Source of the DNA: DATARR01 sp034666985
GTDB lineage: Bacteria > Acidobacteriota > Thermoanaerobaculia > Multivoradales > UBA5704
Length of the DNA stretch: 64,000 bases
NCBI GenBank assembly: GCA_034666985.1
Contig: JAXDKS010000034.1
Location: 124,001 to 188,000, forward strand
Direction: 5' to 3'
The notes beneath the pieces are model-generated. The model was not told the DNA's origin and made no database searches. It saw only the letters and a program-made list of their open reading frames with translations. Positions within the stretch are counted from its first letter, which is position 1, and each line of letters begins with the position of its first letter. Position numbers and translations under genes: made by a program. Positions 42,458-51,162 of the stretch are shown here, piece by piece.

Positions 42458-42702
42458 GACTCGATCGTAGCAGAGTCCGGGCTGGGATGCGGCGAGAGCG
42501 TTCTTGGGCACGATTTGATCTCCTTGGACATGTTGCACCATACCATCGCTGTTGCCTGAAAACAAGCCAGGGTCGAAGCCTCGACGGCCAGGCCCGAAAT
42601 ACACCCCTGGGGTCCCGGCGTTGGATACAATGTGCGGGCGCCGTCACCCGCCTGTTACCGACTGGCGATCCCGTTGACGCTGTCACCGACCAGGAGAGTC
42701 CG

Positions 42703-44715
42703 ATGAAGCCTCCCGAGACCATCCGGCTGACCCCCGGCAAACGGGTGCTGTTCCTCACCAAGGATCCGGACCTGATCCGCCGCCAACTGAAGGGTGAGCT
42801 GGACCTCCGGATGGCGGACCTTCGGGTCGAGAACCTGCTGGACGACATCAACACCGACGCCATGACCCCGGCCTGGGTCTGTTTCAGCCACCGGCCCGAG
42901 GACATCGCCCGCGACGCCTACGCCGGCCTGATCGTGGACGGCAAGCGCCTGTTCGAGCGCGACGCCCTGATCAACGGCAACTTCGAGGTCATCGTCTCCG
43001 GCTGGCGCAAGGGGGTGGGCAGCTCCCGCGAGACCGCCGTGCAGGCGGAGAAATGGTCGGGCGTCCGCATCGCCATCGCCGCCTCCTTCGCCCCCATCCA
43101 CGCCCGCAACAACATCTCCCAGGGCGTGCTGATGGGCGACCACGACGCTATCCGCCGGCTGCAGGCGGGAGAGGGGATCCCCCTCGAGGAGCTCTGCGAC
43201 GGGTGGGACCCCATCACCCGGATCGTCATCCGCCAGGGCGGCCTCTTCCCCTTCTCGAAGGCGCTCGCCGCCGGCGAGATCGAGCTGCCGAAGCCGCACA
43301 CCGGCCCGCGGCCCATGACCATGGCGGAGAAGATCCTGGCCCGCCACATGCCCGGCGAGGGGCCGCACTACGTCAAGCCCGGAGACGCCGTGGTGGTGGC
43401 GGTGGACGGTGGCTACTCGCACGAGTTCACGACCGCTCAGGTCCACTACTTCCTGGAGCAGGAGCACGGGCCGGACTATCAGGTCAAGAACCCGGCCAAG
43501 CTCGCCGTCTTCGAGGACCACCTCATCTACGCCGACGAGGTGCCGAAGATGCGGGTCTTCCACGACAAGATCGAGACCCTGCGCCAGCTCCAGCGGGAGT
43601 TTCAGAGCCACACCGGAGTGCGGAACTTCTCGGCCCAGGACGGCGTCTCCCCCGGCATCTGTCACGAGGTGGCCCGCGAGGAGCTCATCGAGCCGGGTGA
43701 CTTCATCCAGGCGACCGACAGCCACACCTGCATGGGCGGGGTGAACAACGCCCTCACCTGGGGCGTGGGGGCTACCGAGTACGCCGACCTGATCGTCCAG
43801 GGCTTCACCCAGGTCGAGGTGCCGGAGTCCATTCGCTTCGAGCTGACGGGCCGGCTCCAGTCCGGGGTGACGGCCAAGGACCTGATGCTCTACATCCTCT
43901 TGAACCATGCCCGGCCGCAGGCCACGCTCGACCGGGTCATGGAGTTTGCCGGCCCCGGCGTGACGACCCTGTCGATGGACGAGCGGGCCACCCTCACCAA
44001 CATGGCGACCGAGTGCGCGGCGAAGACGGCCATCGTCATCGCCGACGACGAGACCTGGCGCTGGCTCGCCGAGTGGCGGCCGGGGGTCGACGTCGAGCGG
44101 CTGAAGTCCCGGGCCGTAGCCCCGGACGAGGGCGCCGAGTACGCGGGCGGCGTGCACACGATCGACCTGTCATCCCTGCGGCCCATGGTGGCCCACCCGG
44201 GCGATCCGGACCACGGCATCCCTTCCGATCCCACGAACGGCGCCTGGATCGACGAGATCGGCGACGTACCCATCGACATCGCCTACGGCGGGAGCTGCAC
44301 GGCGGGGAAGATCGACGACCTGGTCTTCTACCACCAGGTGGTCAAGGAGGCGGTGGACGCCGGCCTCAAGGTGGCCCCGGGCGTGCGCTTCATGATCCAG
44401 TGCGGCTCGCAGGCAGTGGAGAGGTTCGTGTGGGAGAACGGCCTGGCCGATACCTTCGTGCGTGCGGGCGTGCAGCTCATCCACCCCGGCTGCGGCGCCT
44501 GCATCGGCTGCGGCCCCGGGGTCTCGGAGAGCGCCGACGAGGTCACCGTCAGCGCCATCAACCGCAACTACAAAGGCCGCTCCGGCCCCGGCAAGCTCTG
44601 GCTCGCCTCGCCGCTCACCGTGGCGGCCTCGGCCTTCACCGGCAGGATCACGGCCTATACGCCAGGGATGTTCGCCCGGGCCGCGGCCGAGCGGCCGGCG
44701 CTCAGCCCGGCGTAG
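42703..44715 (+). CDS. Aconitase-family hydratase with swivel domain at the N-terminus (permuted LeuD-LeuC order)
   Basis: The 670-residue protein is an aconitase/isopropylmalate-isomerase family enzyme in unusual domain order. Residues 40-200 form the swivel domain (VENLLDDINTDAM, then KGVGSSRE at 103-110), which in aconitase lies at the C-terminus. Residues 270-660 form the catalytic part, with the 4Fe-4S ligands Cys343 (DSHTCMGG), Cys597 and Cys600 (GCGACIGCG) and INRNYKGRSGPG. It should isomerise a hydroxy-tricarboxylate or alkylmalate; the substrate is not readable from the sequence. CAGGAGAG lies before ATG 42703. A strong terminator follows at 44743. Confidence 0.9.
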   Translation: MKPPETIRLTPGKRVLFLTKDPDLIRRQLKGELDLRMADLRVENLLDDINTDAMTPAWVCFSHRPEDIARDAYAGLIVDGKRLFERDALINGNFEVIVSGWRKGVGSSRETAVQAEKWSGVRIAIAASFAPIHARNNISQGVLMGDHDAIRRLQAGEGIPLEELCDGWDPITRIVIRQGGLFPFSKALAAGEIELPKPHTGPRPMTMAEKILARHMPGEGPHYVKPGDAVVVAVDGGYSHEFTTAQVHYFLEQEHGPDYQVKNPAKLAVFEDHLIYADEVPKMRVFHDKIETLRQLQREFQSHTGVRNFSAQDGVSPGICHEVAREELIEPGDFIQATDSHTCMGGVNNALTWGVGATEYADLIVQGFTQVEVPESIRFELTGRLQSGVTAKDLMLYILLNHARPQATLDRVMEFAGPGVTTLSMDERATLTNMATECAAKTAIVIADDETWRWLAEWRPGVDVERLKSRAVAPDEGAEYAGGVHTIDLSSLRPMVAHPGDPDHGIPSDPTNGAWIDEIGDVPIDIAYGGSCTAGKIDDLVFYHQVVKEAVDAGLKVAPGVRFMIQCGSQAVERFVWENGLADTFVRAGVQLIHPGCGACIGCGPGVSESADEVTVSAINRNYKGRSGPGKLWLASPLTVAASAFTGRITAYTPGMFARAAAERPALSPA

Positions 44716-44742
44716 GCCGCCCGACTGCCAGCCTGATGGAAA

Positions 44743-44774
44743 AACGGCGGCGGAAAAACCCGCCGCCGTTCTCT
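44743..44774. terminator. Bidirectional rho-independent terminator
   Basis: AACGGCGGCGG (44743-44753) pairs with CCGCCGCCGTT (44760-44770) around the loop AAAAAC. On the plus strand CTCTTTTG follows; on the minus strand the stem is followed by a run of T from the A-tract at 44739-44744. It lies 28 bp after the aconitase-family stop and 25 bp beyond the convergent lipase-like gene, so it can serve both. Confidence 0.85.
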
Positions 44775-44798
44775 TTTGCGCGCCTAGGACCGTGAGGC

Positions 44799-47700
44799 CT
44801 ACCGCGGCTTGTCGTGGGACACGATGACCTTCTGGGTCACGGTCGTGGCGTTGCCCGCCGCGTCCCGCGCCTCGTAGGTGATCGTGTAGGTGCGGCCCGG
44901 CCCGGTGCCGCTCCGCTCAGCCCGCAGCAGGAAGCTGCGATCGTCGGTGCCGAAATCCGCGCCCTGGATGTCGTTGGCCGTATCACCGTCCCCCAGGCCG
45001 TTGTCGGGCTCGCTGGAGGTGATGGAGACCAGAGTGACAGTGGGATGCGGATCATGGTCGTCGGTCACGTTGACGGTCGCCACCACCTCCACCAGGCGGT
45101 GGTTGGGCGGCCACAAAGCGGTGGGGGAGAGGGTGACGGTGAGCTGCGGCGGCGTGTGGTCGAGGGCGAAACCTTCGAACTGACTGGCCAGGAAGGGGCT
45201 CGTGGTGAGCGCGCTGGGCGCCACCAGCGAGCGGCCGGCGCCGAAGAGCAGCAGGTCGGTGACGAAGTACGGCCCGTCCACGCCGCCGCGGCCGATCGGC
45301 TCGCCGGGGTAGGTGAGGTTGAGGGTGTTGAGCCCGGCGTTGAAGAAGCCCGAGTTGGCGGCGAAGCCCAGCTCGTTGCCGTTGGCGTCGATCAGGCGCG
45401 CCGACCAACTGTAGAAGCCGGGCAGGATGACGTCGACGCCGATGCCGACGTTGAGCAGGTCGAAGAGGCCGTTGCCGTTGGTGTCCACCCCGGCCGAGGA
45501 GCCGGTGCCGGTCAGCCGGATGGGAGCGTGCTGGAACTGCTGGAAGCCGTAGGCCGCCGTATGGAAGGCGTCCAGCTTCTCGTCGACGGGCAGCAGGGCG
45601 AGGTCGTTCTCCTCGGCCAGGCGCACCGCCGAGAGGGTGTACGGGCCGTCGACGCCGTTGGCGAACAGCGCCGCGCCGTCGAAGCGCAGGGAGACGGTGG
45701 CGGAGCCGGCCGCCAGGGTCGAGACGAGATTGGCCTCGTGCTGGTTGCCGGCGCTGTCGGTCAGGACGCCGAACAACCGGTAGGTGCCAGGGGCGGTGAC
45801 GTTCAGGTCGACGTCGACGGCGAGCTGGTTGAACAACCCGTCGCCGTCCGTGTCCTCGCCGCGGTCGCGGAAGGTGCCCGCGATGACGGAGCTGCTCTGG
45901 CTGACGGTGGCCAGGGTGAAATCCTCGCGGCTGAACGCGGGAGCCGTGCCGCTCGCCCGCACGGCGACGCGGTAGAGGCCCGGCTGCGTGGTGTCGGTCA
46001 GCCGGCCGGTGTAGACGCCGTCCTCGGCCACCAGGTCGGGAGCGACGCCGTTGTCGAGGAGGGTGACCTCGCGGGCCGTGCCGTCGGGCAGGGCGACGCG
46101 GGCCACGGCCGTGGCGCCGGAGAGGGGGATGCCGGCGCGGCGGACGGTGGCCGTCAGGTCGAGAGGCTCGCCGGAGTGCACGCTGGCCTTGAGTGCCGCT
46201 CCGGCCAGGGTGATCGCGGGGTTCTCGAACCAGGCGTAGGCCGCGTAGGCCACGGTGCCACCGGGAGCCGTCACGCTCGCGGCGCTCACCTCGACCGTCC
46301 ACACCCCCACCTCCGGAGCCGCGAAGTCGTAGACCTCGAGGAAGCCGCCCGGGATCTCCGCCTTCTCATGCGAGACGTTGGAGTCGCCCTGGATGGTGGT
46401 GGGATCGTAGCGCCGGCCCGAAGGCGAGATCAGGGCCATGGCGAGGTCGCCCGAGGGGTAGGCCAGCGAGAAGAACGCAGGAGCGGTGGAGTCGATCGCC
46501 ACGAGTTGGGTCTGCGTCTCGCCCTGGTGGATGAAGGCGCCGGCCGTCGCGGTGTGGCCGGCCGTCGTCTCCGCCGGGTCTGGCTCCACGGTGGCGAGCC
46601 GGCCGAAGGCCTGCACCCGGTCGCGCACGGTATTGAAGACGCCGGTCGACCCCGTCTGTGAGGTGTGCTTGGCCTGGCCGTCCGAGCCGCTGCTACCGAA
46701 CACGCGGTTCTGGGTGTAGCTCAGGGCGTGGACGGAGCGGATGGGGACGATGGTGTCGCCGCGGCCGGTGATCGCCAGCAGCAGGCGGTCGACGGGGTGG
46801 CAGAAGATGTTGAGGAAGAAGCAGTCGGGGTTGTAGTCCCCAGCCAGGGCGGTGTAGCGGACGTTGGGGTTCGAGCCGTGGAAGGGGTTGTAGAGCAGCT
46901 TCATGTACGTCTGGGTAAGCTGCACCCCCGCCGGCCCCGCGAGCTCGTTGATGATGAGGGTCGGGATGCCGCCCAGGAAGTACAGCGACGCGCCCTGGAC
47001 CGTGTCGGCCAGCGGACTGCCGGCGTTGGGCGTGCCGAGCTGGATCACCTGCTCGACGCTGTTGCTCCCCTCGACGTAGTGGCGGGAATCGAGGCCGCCC
47101 TTGCTGTGGCAGACGAGGTTGACCTTGTCCACCCCCCACCGGGTGCGGGAGCTGGCCACCACGGCGCTGATCTTGGCGGCGTTGTTCTGGATGCTATCGA
47201 GCCGGCCCATGTTGAGCTCATTGGTATTGGGCAGGCCCAGATCGGTGAGACGCGGCACCCAGACGCTGGACCACGTGCCGCCGGTCGACAAGATGCCATG
47301 GGCCAGCACCACCGGGCGCGCCACTTCAATGGAGAGCGCCGCCCAGTCGATCGAGGTGCACCAGTCCTCCTCGGCGTTGGCGGTGTCGATGTCGATCTGG
47401 ACGACGTTGTCCGCCTTCGTCGGCGTTCCCCCCTGTCCGGGGTCGGCCGGGAACTTCACCCACTCGATGGGGACGCGGAAGGAGTTCAGCTTCCAGACGT
47501 TGTCGGCGCCGGTCAGGAACTCGGTCGGCACCACGTGGCCGTTGAAGGTGATCCGGTCGCGCTCCGGATTGATCCCCGGGATGGCGGCGTCGGAATCGAC
47601 GTCGAAGGCCGGCAGGCGCAGCTCGGCCGTGGCCGAGATCATGCCGTTCTGCTTGAGCTTGGCGACGTCGCCCACGACACGGCCGATCTTGACGGTGAAG

Positions 47701-47954
47701 ACCAGCGGTCCGCCGCCGCGGAACGTGCAGCCGGTGTCGAGCCCGCCGTCCTGGTCGACGACAAAGGTCGCGTCGTTCGCCTCGGGCGGATCGAAGGGAG
47801 AGCCGCCGGAGTGTCCGGCAGCGATGCGCTGCAGGGAGGGAGGGGGCGTGTAGCCGGGCTGGCCCGGCTTGGGGTCCTGGGCGAGCGAGGCCTGGCAGAG
47901 AGCCAGCCCGGCGACGAGCGCGAGGACGGAAGAGCGCCTGAGAGTGGGCATCAC
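44799..47954 (-). CDS. Large secreted lipase-like alpha/beta hydrolase with Ig-like repeats
   Basis: The 1051-residue protein has a signal peptide (VLALVAGLALCQASLA), a beta-rich region to residue 215, then an alpha/beta hydrolase domain: RPVVLAHGILSTGGTWSSVW, VNLVCHSKGGLDSRHYV (nucleophile Ser284) and VIQLGTPNAGSPLA. This is the PGAP1/lipase-class arrangement. The remaining 600 residues are repeated beta-sandwich modules (DTDGDGLFNQLAVDVDLNV, TNGNGLFDLLNVGIGVDVI) and a final Ig-like repeat (HTPPQLTVTLSPTALWPPNH). The tail is probably for substrate or surface binding. An esterase on lipids or polyesters is likely; the exact substrate is unknown. Confidence 0.88.
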   Translation of the reverse strand: MMPTLRRSSVLALVAGLALCQASLAQDPKPGQPGYTPPPSLQRIAAGHSGGSPFDPPEANDATFVVDQDGGLDTGCTFRGGGPLVFTVKIGRVVGDVAKLKQNGMISATAELRLPAFDVDSDAAIPGINPERDRITFNGHVVPTEFLTGADNVWKLNSFRVPIEWVKFPADPGQGGTPTKADNVVQIDIDTANAEEDWCTSIDWAALSIEVARPVVLAHGILSTGGTWSSVWVPRLTDLGLPNTNELNMGRLDSIQNNAAKISAVVASSRTRWGVDKVNLVCHSKGGLDSRHYVEGSNSVEQVIQLGTPNAGSPLADTVQGASLYFLGGIPTLIINELAGPAGVQLTQTYMKLLYNPFHGSNPNVRYTALAGDYNPDCFFLNIFCHPVDRLLLAITGRGDTIVPIRSVHALSYTQNRVFGSSGSDGQAKHTSQTGSTGVFNTVRDRVQAFGRLATVEPDPAETTAGHTATAGAFIHQGETQTQLVAIDSTAPAFFSLAYPSGDLAMALISPSGRRYDPTTIQGDSNVSHEKAEIPGGFLEVYDFAAPEVGVWTVEVSAASVTAPGGTVAYAAYAWFENPAITLAGAALKASVHSGEPLDLTATVRRAGIPLSGATAVARVALPDGTAREVTLLDNGVAPDLVAEDGVYTGRLTDTTQPGLYRVAVRASGTAPAFSREDFTLATVSQSSSVIAGTFRDRGEDTDGDGLFNQLAVDVDLNVTAPGTYRLFGVLTDSAGNQHEANLVSTLAAGSATVSLRFDGAALFANGVDGPYTLSAVRLAEENDLALLPVDEKLDAFHTAAYGFQQFQHAPIRLTGTGSSAGVDTNGNGLFDLLNVGIGVDVILPGFYSWSARLIDANGNELGFAANSGFFNAGLNTLNLTYPGEPIGRGGVDGPYFVTDLLLFGAGRSLVAPSALTTSPFLASQFEGFALDHTPPQLTVTLSPTALWPPNHRLVEVVATVNVTDDHDPHPTVTLVSITSSEPDNGLGDGDTANDIQGADFGTDDRSFLLRAERSGTGPGRTYTITYEARDAAGNATTVTQKVIVSHDKPR

Positions 47955-48027
47955 AGATCCTCCAAGTTGAGCTCACGGCTGTGTCACGAATGAGCTGGGG
48001 TACCCTACATCAACGCAGTCAGAAATG

Positions 48028-48086
48028 CAAAAATACAAATATGCCTCCTCTCCCGGACGCGGTGGCCCGAGAGAGGAGAAGGAGGC
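48028..48086 (-). terminator. Terminator after the FadL-type gene
   Basis: On the minus strand a stem formed by 48081-48086 (GGAGGC) with 48043-48048 (GCCTCC), extended by GAGA/TCTC, is followed by a T-rich run (ATTTGTATTTTTGC, complement of 48029-48042). It lies about 30 bp after the stop at 48116. Confidence 0.65.
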
Positions 48087-48115
48087 TGGGTAGGAAGAGA
48101 GGGGGTGTTCCGGGA

Positions 48116-49402
48116 CTAGAACCGCCACCTCACCGAGGCGCCCCACCGTTGCTCGCGGGAGTTGTAGGTGCCTGAGCGGCCGGGGTTGAGGAGCTCCTGG
48201 TTGCCGGCACCGCGGTTGCCATACTGGAAGTAGGAGTAGGCCATGTCGAAGGAGATCTGGGGGAAGTTGTAGCTGAAGCCGGCGGCGTAGACCGTGGCGT
48301 CGCCGCGGGGGAAGCCGGGCTCCAGGGTGCTGCCCGGCACGGGCGAGGGCTCGGAGGCGACGCCGCCGAAGAGCGTCAAGCTGTCGGTGACGTCTCCCTC
48401 GAGCCCTAAGCGCAGGGCGGTGGTGTCCTTCCAGTCGCGCGGGGTGCGCACGGTGGGGCCGTCGCCAAAGGCGTTGGGATCGAAGGTGAGGTTGCTGTCC
48501 GCCAGGCTCGACCAGGTCTGGTAGGAGGCGTCGAACTCGAACCGCAGCTCGGGATAGGGGGCGTACCACAGGCCCGCCGCCAGCTCGCTGGGGATCTCGA
48601 ACGACTCGCGAACGCTCCCCGGTCCGAAACGGGCGCGCAGGGCGGCGTCGAGGCCGGGGACGGCGGGCACATCGCGCGGCCGGTACTTCACGTCGCCATT
48701 GCCCTTGAGCTGCACCTCGCTGCGGTAGACGGCCCCCCAGCCCCAGGACGGGGCGGCGTAATGCACCGCGGCGTCCCAGGCGTAAGCGTCCACCTTGGCC
48801 GTGGCGTTCCTCTCCACCTCGACGTTGAAGAAGGGCGCCGCCAGCGTGGGGGAGACCTGGAAGATGCCGTTGCGCTCCACGTCGAAGTTGCCGCGGATGT
48901 AGCGCACGCCGCCGCCCACGCTCCAGCCCTCGCCGAGGTCGTAGGCCAGCACCGGATGCAGCTCGAACAGCCGCAGCTCGGTGCGGCGGTTGATGAAGCG
49001 GCCGGGGAACAGCGCCTGCAGCCAGTTCTCGGTGTAGTAGGAGGGCGAGTCGATGCCGATGCCGAGGGCGAAGGGGTTGCCCTTCGGCTTCCAGGTGGCG
49101 TAGAGGTGGGGCGGAAACTGGATGACGTGCTGGGCCGAGAAGCTGCCCGTGGCGCTCGAGTACTCGTCGCTGGAGTTGCTGAAGTCGAGCCCGGCCTGGA
49201 GCTGGGCGCCTTCGAGCCGGGTGATGGCGGCCGGGTTGTAGAAGATGGCCGAGGGCTCCGAGGCGCGGGCGGTGAACGCTCCCACCTGGCCCATGGCGCG
49301 GCCGCCATGCTGGAACAGGGCGAAGCCGGCGGCGGAGGCCAGCGAGGCCCCGGCGAGCGCGGCGAACAGGCCCAGCGAGATGACGCGGAGTTGGTGTCGC
49401 AT
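48116..49402 (-). CDS. Outer-membrane transport protein, OmpP1/FadL family
   Basis: A 428-residue outer-membrane protein. The signal peptide (LGLFAALAGASLASA) is followed by the FadL N-terminal hatch segment AGFALFQHGGRAMGQVGAFT with ASEPSAIFYNPAAITRL, a hallmark of the family. The rest alternates amphipathic strands and ends in WGASVRWRF with a terminal Phe, as outer-membrane barrels do. FadL proteins take up long-chain fatty acids and other hydrophobic compounds. It is 60 bp downstream of the YfcE-type gene on the same strand. Confidence 0.93.
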   Translation of the reverse strand: MRHQLRVISLGLFAALAGASLASAAGFALFQHGGRAMGQVGAFTARASEPSAIFYNPAAITRLEGAQLQAGLDFSNSSDEYSSATGSFSAQHVIQFPPHLYATWKPKGNPFALGIGIDSPSYYTENWLQALFPGRFINRRTELRLFELHPVLAYDLGEGWSVGGGVRYIRGNFDVERNGIFQVSPTLAAPFFNVEVERNATAKVDAYAWDAAVHYAAPSWGWGAVYRSEVQLKGNGDVKYRPRDVPAVPGLDAALRARFGPGSVRESFEIPSELAAGLWYAPYPELRFEFDASYQTWSSLADSNLTFDPNAFGDGPTVRTPRDWKDTTALRLGLEGDVTDSLTLFGGVASEPSPVPGSTLEPGFPRGDATVYAAGFSYNFPQISFDMAYSYFQYGNRGAGNQELLNPGRSGTYNSREQRWGASVRWRF

Positions 49403-49462
49403 GCTCTCTTATCTCCTTGAGGGGGATCTTGAAAAGGCTGCGGTAGACCGGCCCAGGGTGGG

Positions 49463-49945
49463 TCACTCCACGGCCAGGATCTCCGGCACGATCCGGCGGT
49501 CGGCCACCGTGAGGATAGCGAGGGTCAATGGGAGATGGAAGCGCCGGGCGCCGCAGGCCCCCGGGTTGAGCAGCAGGCAGTCGCCCCGCCATTCCAGCTC
49601 GGGCCGGTGCGAGTGGCCGAAGACGAGGAGGCGCAGCCCCGGCATCCAGGACGGCTCGACGTCCTCCCGGCGATGAACCATGCGGAAGGGGAGGCCGGCG
49701 AGGTCCCCGGCTAGCGACTCGGGGAGCGCCGCCGCCGTGGCTCCGGTGTCGGTGTTGCCCCGCACCGCCTCGACGGGCGCGATTCGCCGCAGCGCCTCCA
49801 AGAGGCTCAGGTCGCCCACGTCACCGGCGTGGAGGATCCGCTCGCACCCGGCCAGCCGCTCGAGCACCCGCGGACGCAGCAGGTTGTGAGTGTCCGACAG
49901 GACCCCCACGCGCAACCCCCCTGCCGGCCCCGACCGCTGTCCCAC
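49463..49945 (-). CDS. YfcE/MJ0936-type metallophosphoesterase
   Basis: A 160-residue protein with the calcineurin-like metal-binding motifs: GVLSDTHNLLRP (D-x-H), ILHAGDVGDL (G-D), VRGNTD (GN[D/T]), and VFGHSHRPEL (G-H-x-H). This small class includes YfcE, a phosphodiesterase on artificial substrates whose cellular target is unknown. The length is normal. It is the first gene of the unit with the FadL-type porin and is divergent from the pseudokinase gene, with 185 bp between. Confidence 0.92.
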   Translation of the reverse strand: MGQRSGPAGGLRVGVLSDTHNLLRPRVLERLAGCERILHAGDVGDLSLLEALRRIAPVEAVRGNTDTGATAAALPESLAGDLAGLPFRMVHRREDVEPSWMPGLRLLVFGHSHRPELEWRGDCLLLNPGACGARRFHLPLTLAILTVADRRIVPEILAVE

Positions 49946-49971
49946 TTGGCTCGAACCTCCGCACCGTTTTA

Positions 49972-49992
49972 AAACCAGTCGTTAAACCAGTC
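49972..49992. promoter_or_regulatory. Tandem AAACCAGTC boxes in the yfcE/pseudokinase divergent region
   Basis: AAACCAGTC occurs at 49972-49980 and again at 49984-49992, a 12-bp step on one face of the helix. It is embedded in a short AT-rich stretch (GTTTTAAAACC, GTTAAACC) within an otherwise GC-rich divergent intergenic region. This is consistent with a regulator-binding site, but no regulator is assigned. Confidence 0.35.
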
Positions 49993-50130
49993 AATTGAAG
50001 GAGTCGAAAACCTCGGCCCGGGTCTCTGCAAGATCGGAGCCCATCCCGTCGCCGGGGGCGCCCTGTTTGCACGGAACTTGCAGTTTCCTCGACCCCGGAC
50101 GTCGGTGGTCGAACCCGGAGCGAGGGCTTC

Positions 50131-51162
50131 ATGCTATCAACACCGGTCATCAAAGGAGTGCAGGAGATCGGTCCCTACCAGATCCTGGAGGACCTCGGGC
50201 CGGCGCCGTTCGGCACCGCCTATCTTGCGGCGGACACCCGCAGCGACCGCACGGCGATCCTCAAGGTGATCCCGCCGTCGCGGCCGGGCTCCTGGCAGGA
50301 GGCGGTGCCGTGGGAAATCCTGCTCGCCGAGACCGAGGCCTTGGGACGGATCTACCATCGCGGTCTGCCGGCCCTGCTGGAAATCGCCGAGCACGAGGGC
50401 TCGCTGCTGGTGGCCTTCGCCGCCGCCGAGGGGCGCACCCTGCACGAGCTGTTGGCCCAGGGCGAGAGGCCGGACCGGGCGACCCTGATCGACTGGGGCT
50501 GCCAGCTCCTGGAGATCCTGGCCGAGGCGCACGGCGAGGGCATCCTGCACCGTCACATCGCCGAGGACGAGGTGATCCTCGTTCCCGAGGGGCACCTGGT
50601 CCTCGCCGGTTTCGGGCTGACGCAGCTCGTCTTCGATCCCCTGCTGACCCTGCCGCCCGAGCAACTCGCCGGGGAGCTCTACACGGTGCAGAGCGACCTC
50701 TATGCCGTGGGCTCGCTGCTGCGGCGCCTGACCTTCGCCGGCTCGCTGCGGGGCAACGGCGGCCTGGGGGTGCGGGACCCACTGTTCCGGGTGCTGGCCC
50801 GCGCCACCTTCCAGGACCCTGCCGCCCGCTTCCGGAGCGCCGCGGAGATGGCGGAGGCCCTGCGCGAGGCGGCCCGGAACGACGACGTCACGGCGTCACG
50901 GCCCCGGCTCCAGCCGGTCCCCGCCCTCCCCTCGGCCTCGGCTGAGGCTCGGGTGGAGGTCTTCCCCAGGGCCGCCCGGCCCGGAGCCGAAGAGAGAGGG
51001 GAGGCCTGGCGCGCCCTCCTGATGCTGATGGCCACCCTGCTGCTGATGGTCTTCGTGCTGGCGACGGGGTGGTTCCTCTTCGGCCATGAGAGTTCCGCCC
51101 CGCCAGCCGCCGCTTCCGGGTCTCCGGTCGGGAGCCACCTGCCCGCGGCCTCGTCCCACTGA
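50131..51162 (+). CDS. Membrane-anchored serine/threonine pseudokinase
   Basis: The 343-residue protein has a protein-kinase fold of the bacterial Ser/Thr type: Gly-rich loop LGPAPFGTAYLA, Lys45 in AILKVIP, and ETEALGRIYHRGLP. The catalytic residues are gone: the HRD block reads HRHIAEDEVIL (Asp to His142, Lys to Ala144, Asn to Glu147) and DFG reads AGFGLT (Asp to Gly160). One membrane segment lies near residues 293-315 (MLMATLLLMVFVLATGWFLF), followed by a short Ser/Ala-rich outer tail. It probably acts as a scaffold or nucleotide sensor. GAG-rich sequence precedes ATG 50131. Confidence 0.85.
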   Translation: MLSTPVIKGVQEIGPYQILEDLGPAPFGTAYLAADTRSDRTAILKVIPPSRPGSWQEAVPWEILLAETEALGRIYHRGLPALLEIAEHEGSLLVAFAAAEGRTLHELLAQGERPDRATLIDWGCQLLEILAEAHGEGILHRHIAEDEVILVPEGHLVLAGFGLTQLVFDPLLTLPPEQLAGELYTVQSDLYAVGSLLRRLTFAGSLRGNGGLGVRDPLFRVLARATFQDPAARFRSAAEMAEALREAARNDDVTASRPRLQPVPALPSASAEARVEVFPRAARPGAEERGEAWRALLMLMATLLLMVFVLATGWFLFGHESSAPPAAASGSPVGSHLPAASSH

